Of a DNA stretch of 64,000 nt, positions 19,106-27,752 are shown piece by piece. The position numbers and the translations under genes were made by a program. Each line of letters starts with the position of its first letter. Position 1 is the stretch's first letter. The notes under the pieces were generated by a model, which ran no database searches, was not told the origin of the DNA, and worked only from the letters and a program-made list of their open reading frames with translations. Location: positions 171,664 through 235,663 of the forward strand of contig CAMLDI010000001.1 of NCBI GenBank assembly GCA_946478845.1, written 5' to 3'. The stretch comes from an uncultured Paenibacillaceae bacterium. Its GTDB lineage: Bacteria; Bacillota; Bacilli; Aneurinibacillales; Aneurinibacillaceae.

Positions 19106-20146
19106 ATGATAAAAGCACTGGTATTGGCAGGTGGGCAGGGTAAACGGCTTTGGCCAAAAAGCACAAGTGATTTACCTAAGCAGTTTACAACCCTTTTTCA
19201 TGGTAAATCCCTTTTTCAATATACGATGGAAAGACTGCTTTCTTTCCTCTCAATACAGGATATTTATGTAGTAACGTTAGAAAAATACAAGGGAATTGTG
19301 AAAGATCAAGTTGGTATTATTTCCGATGATCATATTATTGTAGAACCCTATGGAAGGGATACTGCGGCCTGTATCGGTTTATCAGCCACTTATTTAAAAC
19401 ATAAATACGGTGACCCTATTCTCATCACGATACCTGCAGACCAATATGTATTAGAAAGTGGCAAGTATAGAGATGCATTGTATGAAGCAGCCAATCAAGC
19501 CATTATTGAAGACTGTGTAGTTACCCTGGGGATAAAACCCCATCGTCCAGAAACCGGATATGGGTATATCAAAAGAGGGGAAAAGCTAGGTTCCTTTTAT
19601 AAAGTAGATCAATTTATTGAAAAGCCACCTCTGAATCAGGCGAAAGAATATTTTAATGCCCCCACTTATTATTGGAATAGTGGAATTTTCGTTTGGAGAG
19701 CTTCAACAGTTTTACAAATGATTGAACAATTTATGCCCATTTTATCCCATGGATTAAAGAGAATTGAAAAATCAATGAATACTCCCGATGAAAAAGTAGC
19801 GATTGAAAGGGAATATGTAAACATAGAGAAAAAATCCATTGATTATGGCGTAATTGAACAAACAGATTCCATCTATGTCATCCCTGTAGATTTTATCTGG
19901 GATGATTTAGGAAGTTGGGATTCTTTAGAACGGATATTCTCTACCGATGAAAAGGGAAATGTGGTAGAAGGAAAAAGCCTTTTAATGGATACAACCAATT
20001 GTGTCATAAATTCATCAGGCCAATTAATTGCATCTATTGGCATAAAGGATCTGGTTATTGTTGCTACGGAAAAAGCAATATTAGTATGCCCTAAAAATAG
20101 AGCCCAGGACGTTAAATTGCTATTAGAGCAGAATGATTTGGAATAG
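19106..20146 (+). CDS. manC: Mannose-1-phosphate guanylyltransferase
   Basis: Makes GDP-mannose from mannose-1-phosphate and GTP, supplying gmd and possibly the transferases. 346 residues. The nucleotidyltransferase signature LAGGQGKRLWPKS is at the N-terminus; VEPYGRDTAACIGL, GIKPHRPETGYGYI, FIEKP and YYWNSGIFVW are family motifs. It lacks a C-terminal phosphomannose-isomerase domain, matching the separate manA that follows. The open frame reaches back to 19025, but ATG 19106 with AGGTGG upstream is where homologous proteins begin. Confidence 0.93.
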   Translation: MIKALVLAGGQGKRLWPKSTSDLPKQFTTLFHGKSLFQYTMERLLSFLSIQDIYVVTLEKYKGIVKDQVGIISDDHIIVEPYGRDTAACIGLSATYLKHKYGDPILITIPADQYVLESGKYRDALYEAANQAIIEDCVVTLGIKPHRPETGYGYIKRGEKLGSFYKVDQFIEKPPLNQAKEYFNAPTYYWNSGIFVWRASTVLQMIEQFMPILSHGLKRIEKSMNTPDEKVAIEREYVNIEKKSIDYGVIEQTDSIYVIPVDFIWDDLGSWDSLERIFSTDEKGNVVEGKSLLMDTTNCVINSSGQLIASIGIKDLVIVATEKAILVCPKNRAQDVKLLLEQNDLE

Positions 20147-20158
20147 GGGTAAAGAAAC

Positions 20159-21070
20159 GTGGAAAAACGGTTTTACCCCTTGAAATTATTGCCCATCAGG
20201 AAAGAGAAAATATGGGGAGAAGAGATATGGACGTTATCAGGACTACCTAATCAGGATACCAGGATTGTAAATGGCATTTTTGCTGGAATCGGTTTATTTG
20301 ACCTTTTTTGCGATTATGCTGATTTTATTCTTGGAAGCCATGGCAAAGATAAAAAAGAGGTTTTTCCATTACTTATAAAGTTTATTCATTGCCAGGATGA
20401 TTTATCAGTTCAAGTTCATCCGGATGATTTTAATGCCAGATTACTTGAGAATGATGGAAATGGAAAAACAGAATGCTGGTATATTCTTGATGCCGATTCT
20501 GATTCCCATGTTATTTATGGACATCAATTCATGACTCCTGAATCCTTTAAGAATAGGGTTCTAGATGGACAATTAGAGAAGTATTTAAATCGAATTAAAG
20601 TCACTTCAGGGAATTTAATTTATGTACCTGCGGGAATCGTTCATTCCCTGGGTAAAGGCATTCGTTTAATTGAAATTCAACAATCTTCTGATCTTACCTA
20701 TCGAATTTTTGATTGGAATCGGATGGATGAAGCAGGTTATAAAAGAGAATTACAAGTAGATAAAGCCTTACAAGTGATTAATTTTATGGAACCTGTATTA
20801 AACAAGGAGAATCATCTTTTTCAATTAGCCAATGGTACCCCCTTTACAACTCCTTTTTTTACTGTAGAACGGATTAAAGTCTATGGCAATTCCGTTTATT
20901 TTACCAGAGGAAACTTTTGTATTTTAACCATTATTGAAGGAGAAGGAATGATTGCTGGCAATGGTGAAGCGGTAAATGTTAAACAAGGAGAATCGTTATT
21001 AATTCCAGGGTGCTTGCCATCATATTCTGTTATAGGAAAAGGAATTCATATTCTCCGTTCCTCTTATTGA
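20159..21070 (+). CDS. manA: Mannose-6-phosphate isomerase, class I
   Basis: Zinc-dependent isomerase linking fructose-6-phosphate to mannose-6-phosphate, 303 residues, of the short Bacillus type. Zinc-site motifs are visible: SVQVHPDD, then KTECWYIL, then PAGIVHSLG; IEIQQSSDLTYRIFDWNR is diagnostic. GTG start with AGGGG about 10 bases upstream and 12 bases after manC. With manC it feeds GDP-mannose to gmd. A phosphomannomutase is needed but is not in the window. Confidence 0.92.
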   Translation: MEKRFYPLKLLPIRKEKIWGEEIWTLSGLPNQDTRIVNGIFAGIGLFDLFCDYADFILGSHGKDKKEVFPLLIKFIHCQDDLSVQVHPDDFNARLLENDGNGKTECWYILDADSDSHVIYGHQFMTPESFKNRVLDGQLEKYLNRIKVTSGNLIYVPAGIVHSLGKGIRLIEIQQSSDLTYRIFDWNRMDEAGYKRELQVDKALQVINFMEPVLNKENHLFQLANGTPFTTPFFTVERIKVYGNSVYFTRGNFCILTIIEGEGMIAGNGEAVNVKQGESLLIPGCLPSYSVIGKGIHILRSSY

Positions 21071-21109
21071 TTTGCATCACGGCTATTTTAAAATGTCGAG
21101 GTGGATAAA

Positions 21110-21886
21110 TTGGAATCCATTCATATCGTTACAACGTGCAGTGACAAATATTCTAAACCCCTCGCTGTTATGCTAACTTCCCTATTATTAAATAAAAAGT
21201 CACAAAACCCAGTGAAAATATATGTCATTGACGGTGGAATCTCACCACTAAATAAGTATAAATTGTTTGTATCCTTGCAGAAGTATAATATCCCTATTAT
21301 TTTTTTAACCATTGATTCTTCAAAATTTAATGGGTTTCGAATCATAGGCTATTTTGGTAAGGAAAATTATTTCCGGATACTTATTCCTCAATTATTAGGG
21401 CAGGATGTCAATAAAGCCATTTATTTGGATAGTGATATTATTTTAAAAGAAGATGTGACAGAGTTATGGAATATAAATATTGATAATTATTGTTTAGCTG
21501 CAGTAGAAGATCCTGCCGCTTTAGATCGATGTGCCCCTTTGTCTATTCCACCTCAGTTTAAGTATTTTAATTCAGGTGTGTTAGTGTTTAATGTCACAAA
21601 GTGGAGAGAAAATAATTTATCAGAAAGAATTATGCAATATACGAGAAATAATCCATTTAAAGTGTTATACATGGATCAAGATGCGTTAAATGCAAATCTA
21701 TATGACAAATGGTTAAAGTTGGATCCGAAATGGAATTTTCAATCCTCATATCTTATAAATCCAATCCTTTATAAAATAAAGCCTGCAATCATTCATTATA
21801 CAACTGCGAATAAACCATGGACTATGGGCCATCCCCTGCAATATGAATATTTTCATTATTTAAGCATGACAGTTTGGAAAGATTAA
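21110..21886 (+). CDS. GT8-family glycosyltransferase
   Basis: Retaining glycosyltransferase of 258 residues related to LgtC-type galactosyl/glucosyltransferases. Motifs: HIVTTCSDKY at the N-terminus, the metal-binding AIYLDSDII (DxD), YFNSGVLVFNV, MDQDALNA, and a C-terminal IHYTTANKPW. TTG 21110 has GAGGTGG about 6 bases upstream; the GTG at 21101 overlaps that site. Last gene of the plus-strand glycan operon, followed by a strong terminator. Confidence 0.86.
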   Translation: MESIHIVTTCSDKYSKPLAVMLTSLLLNKKSQNPVKIYVIDGGISPLNKYKLFVSLQKYNIPIIFLTIDSSKFNGFRIIGYFGKENYFRILIPQLLGQDVNKAIYLDSDIILKEDVTELWNINIDNYCLAAVEDPAALDRCAPLSIPPQFKYFNSGVLVFNVTKWRENNLSERIMQYTRNNPFKVLYMDQDALNANLYDKWLKLDPKWNFQSSYLINPILYKIKPAIIHYTTANKPWTMGHPLQYEYFHYLSMTVWKD

Positions 21887-21902
21887 AAGTAAAATGTGCA
21901 AT

Positions 21903-21942
21903 AAAAAACCCTATTAATCAAGTTCGATTGATAGGGTTTTTT
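21903..21942. terminator. Bidirectional terminator
   Basis: AAAAAACCCTAT pairs perfectly with ATAGGGTTTTTT around a short inner stem. A and T runs on both sides let it act on the manA-GT8 transcript and on the opposing epimerase operon, whose stop codon (21914-21916) lies inside the hairpin. Confidence 0.88.
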
Positions 21943-22810
21943 GAATTCCATCATAAAGATTGGTTTGGATATGCCACTGGGGCAAAGGGATACCGTAGGG
22001 TTGATAACGCATCATTTCACGGGGTCTGTATGGTTTTTTGCCCCAGTGGACGGGAACGGTTTGACCGGTGATTTCTTCATAGATTCTAATGAGGTCTTTC
22101 AATTTAATAGGTGTTTGGGAAGAAATCAGAAATTCTTCTTGTTGTTGAGCCATTCTTTTTTCAAAGCGGAGTGCAGCTAAATAATATGCTTCAATTACAT
22201 CATCAATATAAATCATATCAATATATTGTTCACCTGGTGTCATTTCCAGGGGTTGTTGTTCTTCAACTGCTTTTTTTAAAAGGGAGAAGATTCGTGGACG
22301 AGGATCCTTCTTGCCATAAACATTTGAGAACTTTAAATGAATAACTTTTAAAGGAGAAGTTTCAATGTAGTATTGTAACAAAGTAGTAAAAGCTTGTTTG
22401 GTGGCTGCATAAAGGGAGACAGGGCTATAGGGTTTTCCTTCATAATGTTGTAATATGGTACCTGTATTAATGAGTTGAAAACATTGATTCTTAACCATGG
22501 CTTCCACAAGATGGATCCCTAATGTAATATTGCTTTCAATCATGGGGTGAATATCTTCCAGGGTGTGTACTGAAGGGCTTAACGAGGCCAGATGAAATAC
22601 AATATCTGGTTTGATTTTTTTCAACATATGTTGTAGGTCCTCAGGGTTTCCTGTAAATTCATGAAGGGTGAGTTGAGAGGTGATATTGCTAATCATTGAG
22701 AAATCTGTTTCTTTTCTGCATAAGAGGTGAACATCCCATCCCTCACCTAGAAGCCTTCTAGTGAGGTAGGAACCAATAAAACCAGTTCCTCCTGTTAAAA
22801 AAGCAATCAT
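21914..22810 (-). CDS. NAD-dependent sugar epimerase/reductase (extended SDR)
   Basis: 298-residue extended SDR protein. GGTGFIGSYL binds the dinucleotide; VFHLASLSPS follows; the catalytic tyrosine and lysine sit in YAATK; FSNVYGKKDPR is typical of sugar dehydratases and reductases. It is last in an operon with rfbF and rfbG, overlapping rfbG by 4 bases (ATGA). It probably acts on CDP-4-keto-6-deoxyglucose, for example as a C4 reductase in the manner of CDP-abequose or CDP-6-deoxyhexose synthases. The exact product cannot be read from sequence. Confidence 0.82.
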   Translation of the reverse strand: MIAFLTGGTGFIGSYLTRRLLGEGWDVHLLCRKETDFSMISNITSQLTLHEFTGNPEDLQHMLKKIKPDIVFHLASLSPSVHTLEDIHPMIESNITLGIHLVEAMVKNQCFQLINTGTILQHYEGKPYSPVSLYAATKQAFTTLLQYYIETSPLKVIHLKFSNVYGKKDPRPRIFSLLKKAVEEQQPLEMTPGEQYIDMIYIDDVIEAYYLAALRFEKRMAQQQEEFLISSQTPIKLKDLIRIYEEITGQTVPVHWGKKPYRPREMMRYQPYGIPLPQWHIQTNLYDGIQKTLSIELD

Positions 22811-23883
22811 TTCTCATATTCCTTAATTTGTTCTAGACAGATTTTCTTCATATCCTGGCCATCCTTATACCCTTGTGTCCACTGAATAATTTTATTTAAG
22901 GCATTGTCTAAATTCCACTTTGGACTCCAGCCTAATTTACTTTTCGCTTTTGCGCAATCCAATTTTAAATAATGGGCTTCATGCCATTTGAAGCCTTCTT
23001 CAATGGTAAAATCAGCAGCCGCTCCCCACTTATTGCATAATGTCTCTACAATCCATTGTACAGGTTTGGCATCTTCGTCATTAGGTCCAAAATTCCACCC
23101 CTCAGCAAACTGAACCCCATCCATAAAAAGTTTTTGCGCCAATACTAAATATCCCCCTAAGGGTTCAAGTACATGTTGCCAGGGACGAATAGACATTGGA
23201 TTTCTTATGTGAATTTTTTCTCCATTCTGGAGACAACGGATACAATCGGGGATCAGGCGATCTTTTGCCCAATCTCCCCCTCCAATAACATTTCCTGCTC
23301 TTGCCGATGCTAAAGCTATTCTATGGGTTTCATAGGTTTGGGGATTAAAAAAAGAGTTGCGATAAGAAGCGGTGATTAATTCTGAGCACCCTTTACTGTT
23401 TGAATAGGGGTCGTGCCCTCCCATTGCTTCTGTTTCCCGGTATCCCCAGACCCATTCTTTGTTTTCATAGCATTTATCTGAAGTAACATTAATAATGGAT
23501 CTCGTTTTATTTTTATTTAATTGGGTTCTAACGGCCTCAAAGACGTTTAATGTTCCTATTACATTTGTCTCGTATGTTTCAATGGGGTTCTCATAAGAAG
23601 CGCAAACCAGTGGTTGAGCTGCCATATGAATGATGATGTCAGGGTCAGCTTGACAAAGGGCTTCATTTAATTGCCCCCGGTTGCGGATATCTCCTATGAT
23701 CGTTGTGGTCCAATCTTTTATCTTGCATAAAGAAAACAGGCTAGGCACTGTCGGTGGAGAGAGAGAAAACCCTGTAATTTCAGCGCCTAGTGAATGAAGC
23801 CATAAACATAACCAGGAACCTTTAAATCCTGTGTGTCCTGTAATAAATACTTTTTTTCCTTTCCAAAAATCATGGTTAATCAT
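22807..23883 (-). CDS. rfbG: CDP-glucose 4,6-dehydratase
   Basis: Converts CDP-glucose to CDP-4-keto-6-deoxyglucose, 358 residues. Extended SDR: VFITGHTGFKGSWL for NAD binding, IHMAAQPLV, the catalytic NVTSDKCYEN block and YSNSKGCSE with the Tyr/Lys pair, then SARAGNVIGGGDWA, all diagnostic of RfbG/DdhB. Its start overlaps the end of rfbF by 4 bases, as does its own end with the reductase gene. The pathway has no visible rfbH (C3 dehydratase), so a 3-deoxy sugar is not expected. Confidence 0.93.
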   Translation of the reverse strand: MINHDFWKGKKVFITGHTGFKGSWLCLWLHSLGAEITGFSLSPPTVPSLFSLCKIKDWTTTIIGDIRNRGQLNEALCQADPDIIIHMAAQPLVCASYENPIETYETNVIGTLNVFEAVRTQLNKNKTRSIINVTSDKCYENKEWVWGYRETEAMGGHDPYSNSKGCSELITASYRNSFFNPQTYETHRIALASARAGNVIGGGDWAKDRLIPDCIRCLQNGEKIHIRNPMSIRPWQHVLEPLGGYLVLAQKLFMDGVQFAEGWNFGPNDEDAKPVQWIVETLCNKWGAAADFTIEEGFKWHEAHYLKLDCAKAKSKLGWSPKWNLDNALNKIIQWTQGYKDGQDMKKICLEQIKEYEK

Positions 23884-24662
23884 GCTTCATTCCATACTTT
23901 CCAGGGGGCTTTATTTTCTTTCCATAAGGATTCAAGATATTTTTTATCTCTTAAGGTATCCATTGGATACCAGAAACCTGGATGAGGATAGGCCATTAAT
24001 TGGCCATCCTTTGCCATATTTTCCAATGGTTCTTTTTCAAATATGGTATAGTCACCTTCGATATAATTAAAAACTTCCGGTTCTAAGACAAAGAATCCAC
24101 CGCTAACCCATCCTCCATCACCCTTTAATTTTTCTGTAAACCCTTCAACTTGATGCCCTTTATTTAAATGCAACGTACCAAATCTTCCTGTAGGTTGTGT
24201 GGCTGTCAAGGTTGCATATTTTCCATTTTGTTTATGGTAATGAATTAAGTGTGGAATATCAATATCTCCCACACCATCCCCATAAGTTAACATAAAGGTT
24301 TTATTTCCTACATAGTTTTGAATTTTTTTGATTCGCCCACCTGTCATGGTATCCTGGCCTGTTTCAGCCAGGGTGATTTTCCATGGTTCTGCATTGTGTT
24401 GATGAATAATTTGTTGATTCCCACTGCAAAAATCTACGGTAATGTCAGATTTATAATAAAAATAGTTGAGAAAATAATCTTTTATTTTGTACCCTTTATA
24501 TCCAAGGCAAATAATGAAATCATTAAAACCATAATTGGAGTAAATTTTCATAATATGCCATAAGATAGGGTATTCGCCAATTTCAATCATAGGTTTAGGT
24601 TTTAAATGGGATTCTTCACTAATTCTTGTTCCAAAACCTCCCGCAAGGATCACAACCTTCAT
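23880..24662 (-). CDS. rfbF: Glucose-1-phosphate cytidylyltransferase
   Basis: Forms CDP-glucose from glucose-1-phosphate and CTP, 260 residues. N-terminal LAGGFGTRISEES and KPKPMIEIG are the nucleotidyltransferase signature; YGDGVGDIDI supplies the metal-binding aspartates; GTLHLNKGHQVEGFTEK and GGFFVLEPEVF are typical of RfbF/DdhA. AGGAGG precedes the ATG. First gene of the rfbF-rfbG-reductase operon, transcribed against the gmd operon. Confidence 0.93.
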   Translation of the reverse strand: MKVVILAGGFGTRISEESHLKPKPMIEIGEYPILWHIMKIYSNYGFNDFIICLGYKGYKIKDYFLNYFYYKSDITVDFCSGNQQIIHQHNAEPWKITLAETGQDTMTGGRIKKIQNYVGNKTFMLTYGDGVGDIDIPHLIHYHKQNGKYATLTATQPTGRFGTLHLNKGHQVEGFTEKLKGDGGWVSGGFFVLEPEVFNYIEGDYTIFEKEPLENMAKDGQLMAYPHPGFWYPMDTLRDKKYLESLWKENKAPWKVWNEA

Positions 24663-24755
24663 AAAAATCCTCCTAACCCATATGTTTGCAGTAAATGGAT
24701 GGTATTTTTAACACACTATATGTAAGTGAAACTGTATTTGCTATCACAAAAATGA

Positions 24756-24792
24756 AAGCCGCAGTCCTGATTAATGGTCAGGATTGCGGCTT
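24756..24792 (-). terminator. Terminator of the methyltransferase gene
   Basis: GCCGCAATCCTGA pairs with TCAGGACTGCGGC (one G-T pair) over a 7-base loop. On the minus strand it is followed by a T-rich run. It separates the methyltransferase from rfbF. Confidence 0.82.
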
Positions 24793-24798
24793 ATTCAT

Positions 24799-25587
24799 TC
24801 AGTTAGCGTTTTTTTTTATGATTAACCCAATGGATGTTGAGGTAAATTGCAATAGTTGTAATCGTAAATGATATTCGCTTTGATATGGCGGCAGGTCTAC
24901 AAAAGATTCTATGTGCCCAGTGCCAATTGTATAGTCCATTTCAATAGTATGCCCTGCACTGCGTAAGGTTTCTATCATCCATTCAATGTCTTTTTTGCGA
25001 AAAATAACGAGGGTTCCATGGTCTATGGTTTGTTCATTGGAAGTGAGATTAAATTCCGTGGTATGAACAGCGACTCCTCCCGGTTTTAAGCACTTCATTT
25101 GATTAATAATAAATTGTTTTCCCAATTCAATGTTCCCACAATGTTCAAATGCACAAGATGACCATGTAAAATCATAAGCATTTGTATATTTTTCAGGAAT
25201 ATGATTCATATCAAGGAATTCAAAGGAAACCAGTTGTTGAAAACGCTGAGGGTCACAAATCCCCCGTTCATTTAATTCCAGTAAGGTTTTGCTATGTTGA
25301 TTAGAGGAGACCCATCCCAATTGGGATGCTTTATCTAAATGAAGGTCTGTTGCTGTAACTTCACAACCATGGGAAGCAAAGGAGGCAGCAAGGGGTTCTT
25401 TGCCTACACCAAACCCTAACCCTTTGCTATTAGGCCTCAGCACTCCTTGTTGTAATAAGGATTCGTATATATAACAGTATTCCCATAACTTGCGGTGATA
25501 CTTAAAAGGTTCTTTTAGCTTATCACAAGCCTTTTTAAACCAATTCGTCTCAAAATCAGCTTGTTTACACAATTGGGATATGAGCAT
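24799..25587 (-). CDS. Class I SAM-dependent methyltransferase
   Basis: 262 residues. A SAM-binding loop is visible as GLGFGVGKEPLAA, with acidic VTATDLH at strand 2, and CLKPGGVAVHTTEF after motif III. The N-terminal 50 residues are Trp/Tyr/Lys-rich and helical. The family is used in modification of surface sugars, such as in polysaccharide methylation, but the substrate is unknown. AAAGGA lies about 10 bases before the ATG. It has its own terminator and is divergent from the GT4 gene at 25690. Confidence 0.8.
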   Translation of the reverse strand: MLISQLCKQADFETNWFKKACDKLKEPFKYHRKLWEYCYIYESLLQQGVLRPNSKGLGFGVGKEPLAASFASHGCEVTATDLHLDKASQLGWVSSNQHSKTLLELNERGICDPQRFQQLVSFEFLDMNHIPEKYTNAYDFTWSSCAFEHCGNIELGKQFIINQMKCLKPGGVAVHTTEFNLTSNEQTIDHGTLVIFRKKDIEWMIETLRSAGHTIEMDYTIGTGHIESFVDLPPYQSEYHLRLQLLQFTSTSIGLIIKKNAN

Positions 25588-25689
25588 ATAAACACATCCT
25601 TTTCAGTTTTCCCGGTATATGTATGTAATTTTCGGCTTTCTTATTACAAAAGAGAAGTTTGAAATACATTAAAAAAAGGTGGGTAAAGA

Positions 25690-26739
25690 ATGAATATTGC
25701 CTTTGATATCGCTTTTAAACAATCAGCTTCTAAGGACCGTGGGATTGGACGCTATTCCCAAAATATGATTGAATCTATTATGAATCTGAATAAAGAACAC
25801 CAGTATTTTTTCTTTTCCCCTAATCATATTCGCACCAGAATGGAATTAAAGGATCGAATACAACAATTTATTGCTCGTTATAAAATTGATATTTTTCAGT
25901 TTACCAGCCCTTTTGATTATATTTTTCCCTTAGAACGAGAATGGTTTGGAGATACCAGAGTAGGGGTTATTTTTTACGACACCATTCCTTTGATTTATCC
26001 AGAAGTGTATTTGCCAAGTCCAGTCCTTGCCACTCGATACCAAAACATTTTAGATTTTATTGCAAGCTGTGATATTGTGTATGCCATTTCAGAAACAACG
26101 AAACAAGATGGAATTTCTTATGGGGGTATAAATCCCAACAAAATTAAAGTGATTTATGGAGGATTAGATCCTGAATTTAAAACGATAGAGCCCAACCCTA
26201 TTGCAAAAATAGCTGAAAAATTTAAAATTGCAAAACCTTATGTTCTCTATACAGGTGGTTCAGATTTCCGCAAAAACATTCCCCGTTTAATTGAAGCTTT
26301 CATTCATGCAAATAATGAATTAAATAACAACTTTCAGTTAGTCATAACTGGATCTGTTTCTCAATATACAGTCTCAATGAATAAGGTAAAAAATTTGATT
26401 TTTACTGGTTACGTTAGTAATGAAGATTTAGTTGAATTATATAATGGGGCCACATTATTCGTTTTTCCCTCCCTTTATGAAGGATTGGGATTGCCTGTGT
26501 TGGAAGCAATGGCCTGTGGAACCCCGGTATTAACCTCTAACACATCCTCTCTGGCGGAAATTGGAAAAGATGCTGCTTATCTGGTGGATCCTTATAGTAC
26601 GGATCAAATGGCCAGAGGAATGGTGTATCTGTTATCAAATCCAGATATATTGGAGGAATTAAAGAAAAGGGGATTATACTGGGTAAAATTCTTTAACTGG
26701 GATGAAGTCGGACGTAAGGTTTTAGCAGAATATATATGA
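25690..26739 (+). CDS. GT4-family glycosyltransferase (mannosyltransferase-like)
   Basis: 349 residues, GT-B fold. N-terminal RGIGRYSQNM is the acceptor-side glycine loop common in WbdA/WcaI-like mannosyltransferases; YTGGSDFRKNIPRLIEAF, then the donor site FPSLYEGLGLPVLEAMACGTPVL with EX7E glutamates. AAAAAAGGTGGG precedes the ATG. It stands alone between divergent and convergent neighbours at the edge of the glycan region. GDP-mannose as donor is plausible given manC and manA (inference). Confidence 0.87.
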   Translation: MNIAFDIAFKQSASKDRGIGRYSQNMIESIMNLNKEHQYFFFSPNHIRTRMELKDRIQQFIARYKIDIFQFTSPFDYIFPLEREWFGDTRVGVIFYDTIPLIYPEVYLPSPVLATRYQNILDFIASCDIVYAISETTKQDGISYGGINPNKIKVIYGGLDPEFKTIEPNPIAKIAEKFKIAKPYVLYTGGSDFRKNIPRLIEAFIHANNELNNNFQLVITGSVSQYTVSMNKVKNLIFTGYVSNEDLVELYNGATLFVFPSLYEGLGLPVLEAMACGTPVLTSNTSSLAEIGKDAAYLVDPYSTDQMARGMVYLLSNPDILEELKKRGLYWVKFFNWDEVGRKVLAEYI

Positions 26740-26766
26740 AAAAAAGCCCTTATTGGGCTCTTTTTC
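26740..26766. terminator. Short terminator between convergent genes
   Basis: AGCCC pairs with GGGCT across a 5-base loop, with A-rich sequence to the left and T5 to the right. The opposing gene's stop codon (26750-26752) lies within it. Confidence 0.65.
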
Positions 26767-27121
26767 CGCAACAACCTCCTCTTCTTCTTTGAGGGAAGGG
26801 CGGTTTGCTTATAAATTTTGTTTGTTGTTGCGTTGTTTGGTTAGGTGGTGTTTTTGTTGATGCAATAAATGGGGTTCCATCATATAATTTCCCCTTGATT
26901 TCTTCAGTAATATTGGAAGGTGTAGTGGAAAAGCGAAGGACTAAGTCGTATTGGTTATCGCTATTCATATCCTGATAACCTGTTCCCAGCGGTTTTAAGG
27001 CAATTGAGTTACACATTAAAGAATCAATGCGGATTTTTTTTACATCAAGTTCTTTTGTACCTAATATAAACACATAATTAGATTGTTTAATGATTTGTGT
27101 AGTTATTATTGGAGACTCCAT
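26750..27121 (-). CDS. Small unknown protein with an ILGT-FDV-like domain
   Basis: 123 residues. The order FILGTKELDVKKI, then YQDMNSDNQYDLVLRF, then GKLYDGTPF resembles a small beta domain seen in bacterial extracellular proteins, where a DxNxDxxxD calcium-loop-like segment sits between an ILGT strand and a final hairpin; I cannot name the domain. Residues 90-123 are Gln/Thr/Pro-rich with a basic, Cys-containing end (RRRGGCCGKRAQ), as in some spore coat proteins. AAGGGGAAG lies before the ATG. No signal peptide. Confidence 0.62.
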   Translation of the reverse strand: MESPIITTQIIKQSNYVFILGTKELDVKKIRIDSLMCNSIALKPLGTGYQDMNSDNQYDLVLRFSTTPSNITEEIKGKLYDGTPFIASTKTPPNQTTQQQTKFISKPPFPQRRRGGCCGKRAQ

Positions 27122-27252
27122 ATTATCTTCCCCTTTACCACTATTATTTTTTCGGTGATTTCTTTAAAAAAAAGGTAAGATATTTTATTCAAGTATTTAT
27201 TGTAGGGTCACATAAATATGATAAAGAAAGGCGAATGTTGGGGGGGAAGAGG

Positions 27253-27600
27253 ATGTTTTTGTTTGATTTCAAAATTTTGCTTATTTTAATTTTAGCTGTT
27301 TTTCGAATCACTCATTTATTTGTTTATGATCGGATTACTTTATTTCTTAGAAAACCTTTTGTAGAGGAAATATATTTGGAGAAGGAATCTGGGGAAGGGT
27401 ATTATGAGATGATTTATAAAGGAAATTCTTTTTCTCAGGCCATTGGCTACCTGTTCAGTTGTCCGTGGTGCATGGGAATATGGGTTAGTATTTGTGTGGT
27501 CATTGCCTATTGGTTATGGCCAACAGTGGTTTTCCCCATACTTGTCGTATTTGCCATTGCGGGAGGAGCGGCTTTGCTTGAAACCTGGACGGATAATTAA
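27253..27600 (+). CDS. yjcA: DUF1360 membrane protein, YjcA-like
   Basis: About 115 residues with three hydrophobic segments. The family signature is CPWCMGIWVS, with preceding FRITHLFVYD. B. subtilis YjcA, made during sporulation, belongs to this family; its function is unknown. ATG 27253 is preferred with GGGGGGAAG upstream; ATG 27235 is an alternative that adds six residues. A longer upstream frame has no support. Confidence 0.75.
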   Translation: MFLFDFKILLILILAVFRITHLFVYDRITLFLRKPFVEEIYLEKESGEGYYEMIYKGNSFSQAIGYLFSCPWCMGIWVSICVVIAYWLWPTVVFPILVVFAIAGGAALLETWTDN

Positions 27601-27752
27601 ATCAGGTAATTCACTAATAAATATGAAATTTATGGTATAAAGGTTTATGCAGTTGTGCACTTTATAGAGAGTTAGAACCTGTTTATCTTACCGGGTTTTG
27701 TTATAATAATGAGTGGTTGGAGTTTGGTTACATTTGTAAGGAGATGAATTCA

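Noticed and set aside
27109..27252. Upstream extension of the DUF1360 gene
   Set aside because: Homologues begin at the hydrophobic FLFDFK segment, and the extension overlaps the divergent gene's start.
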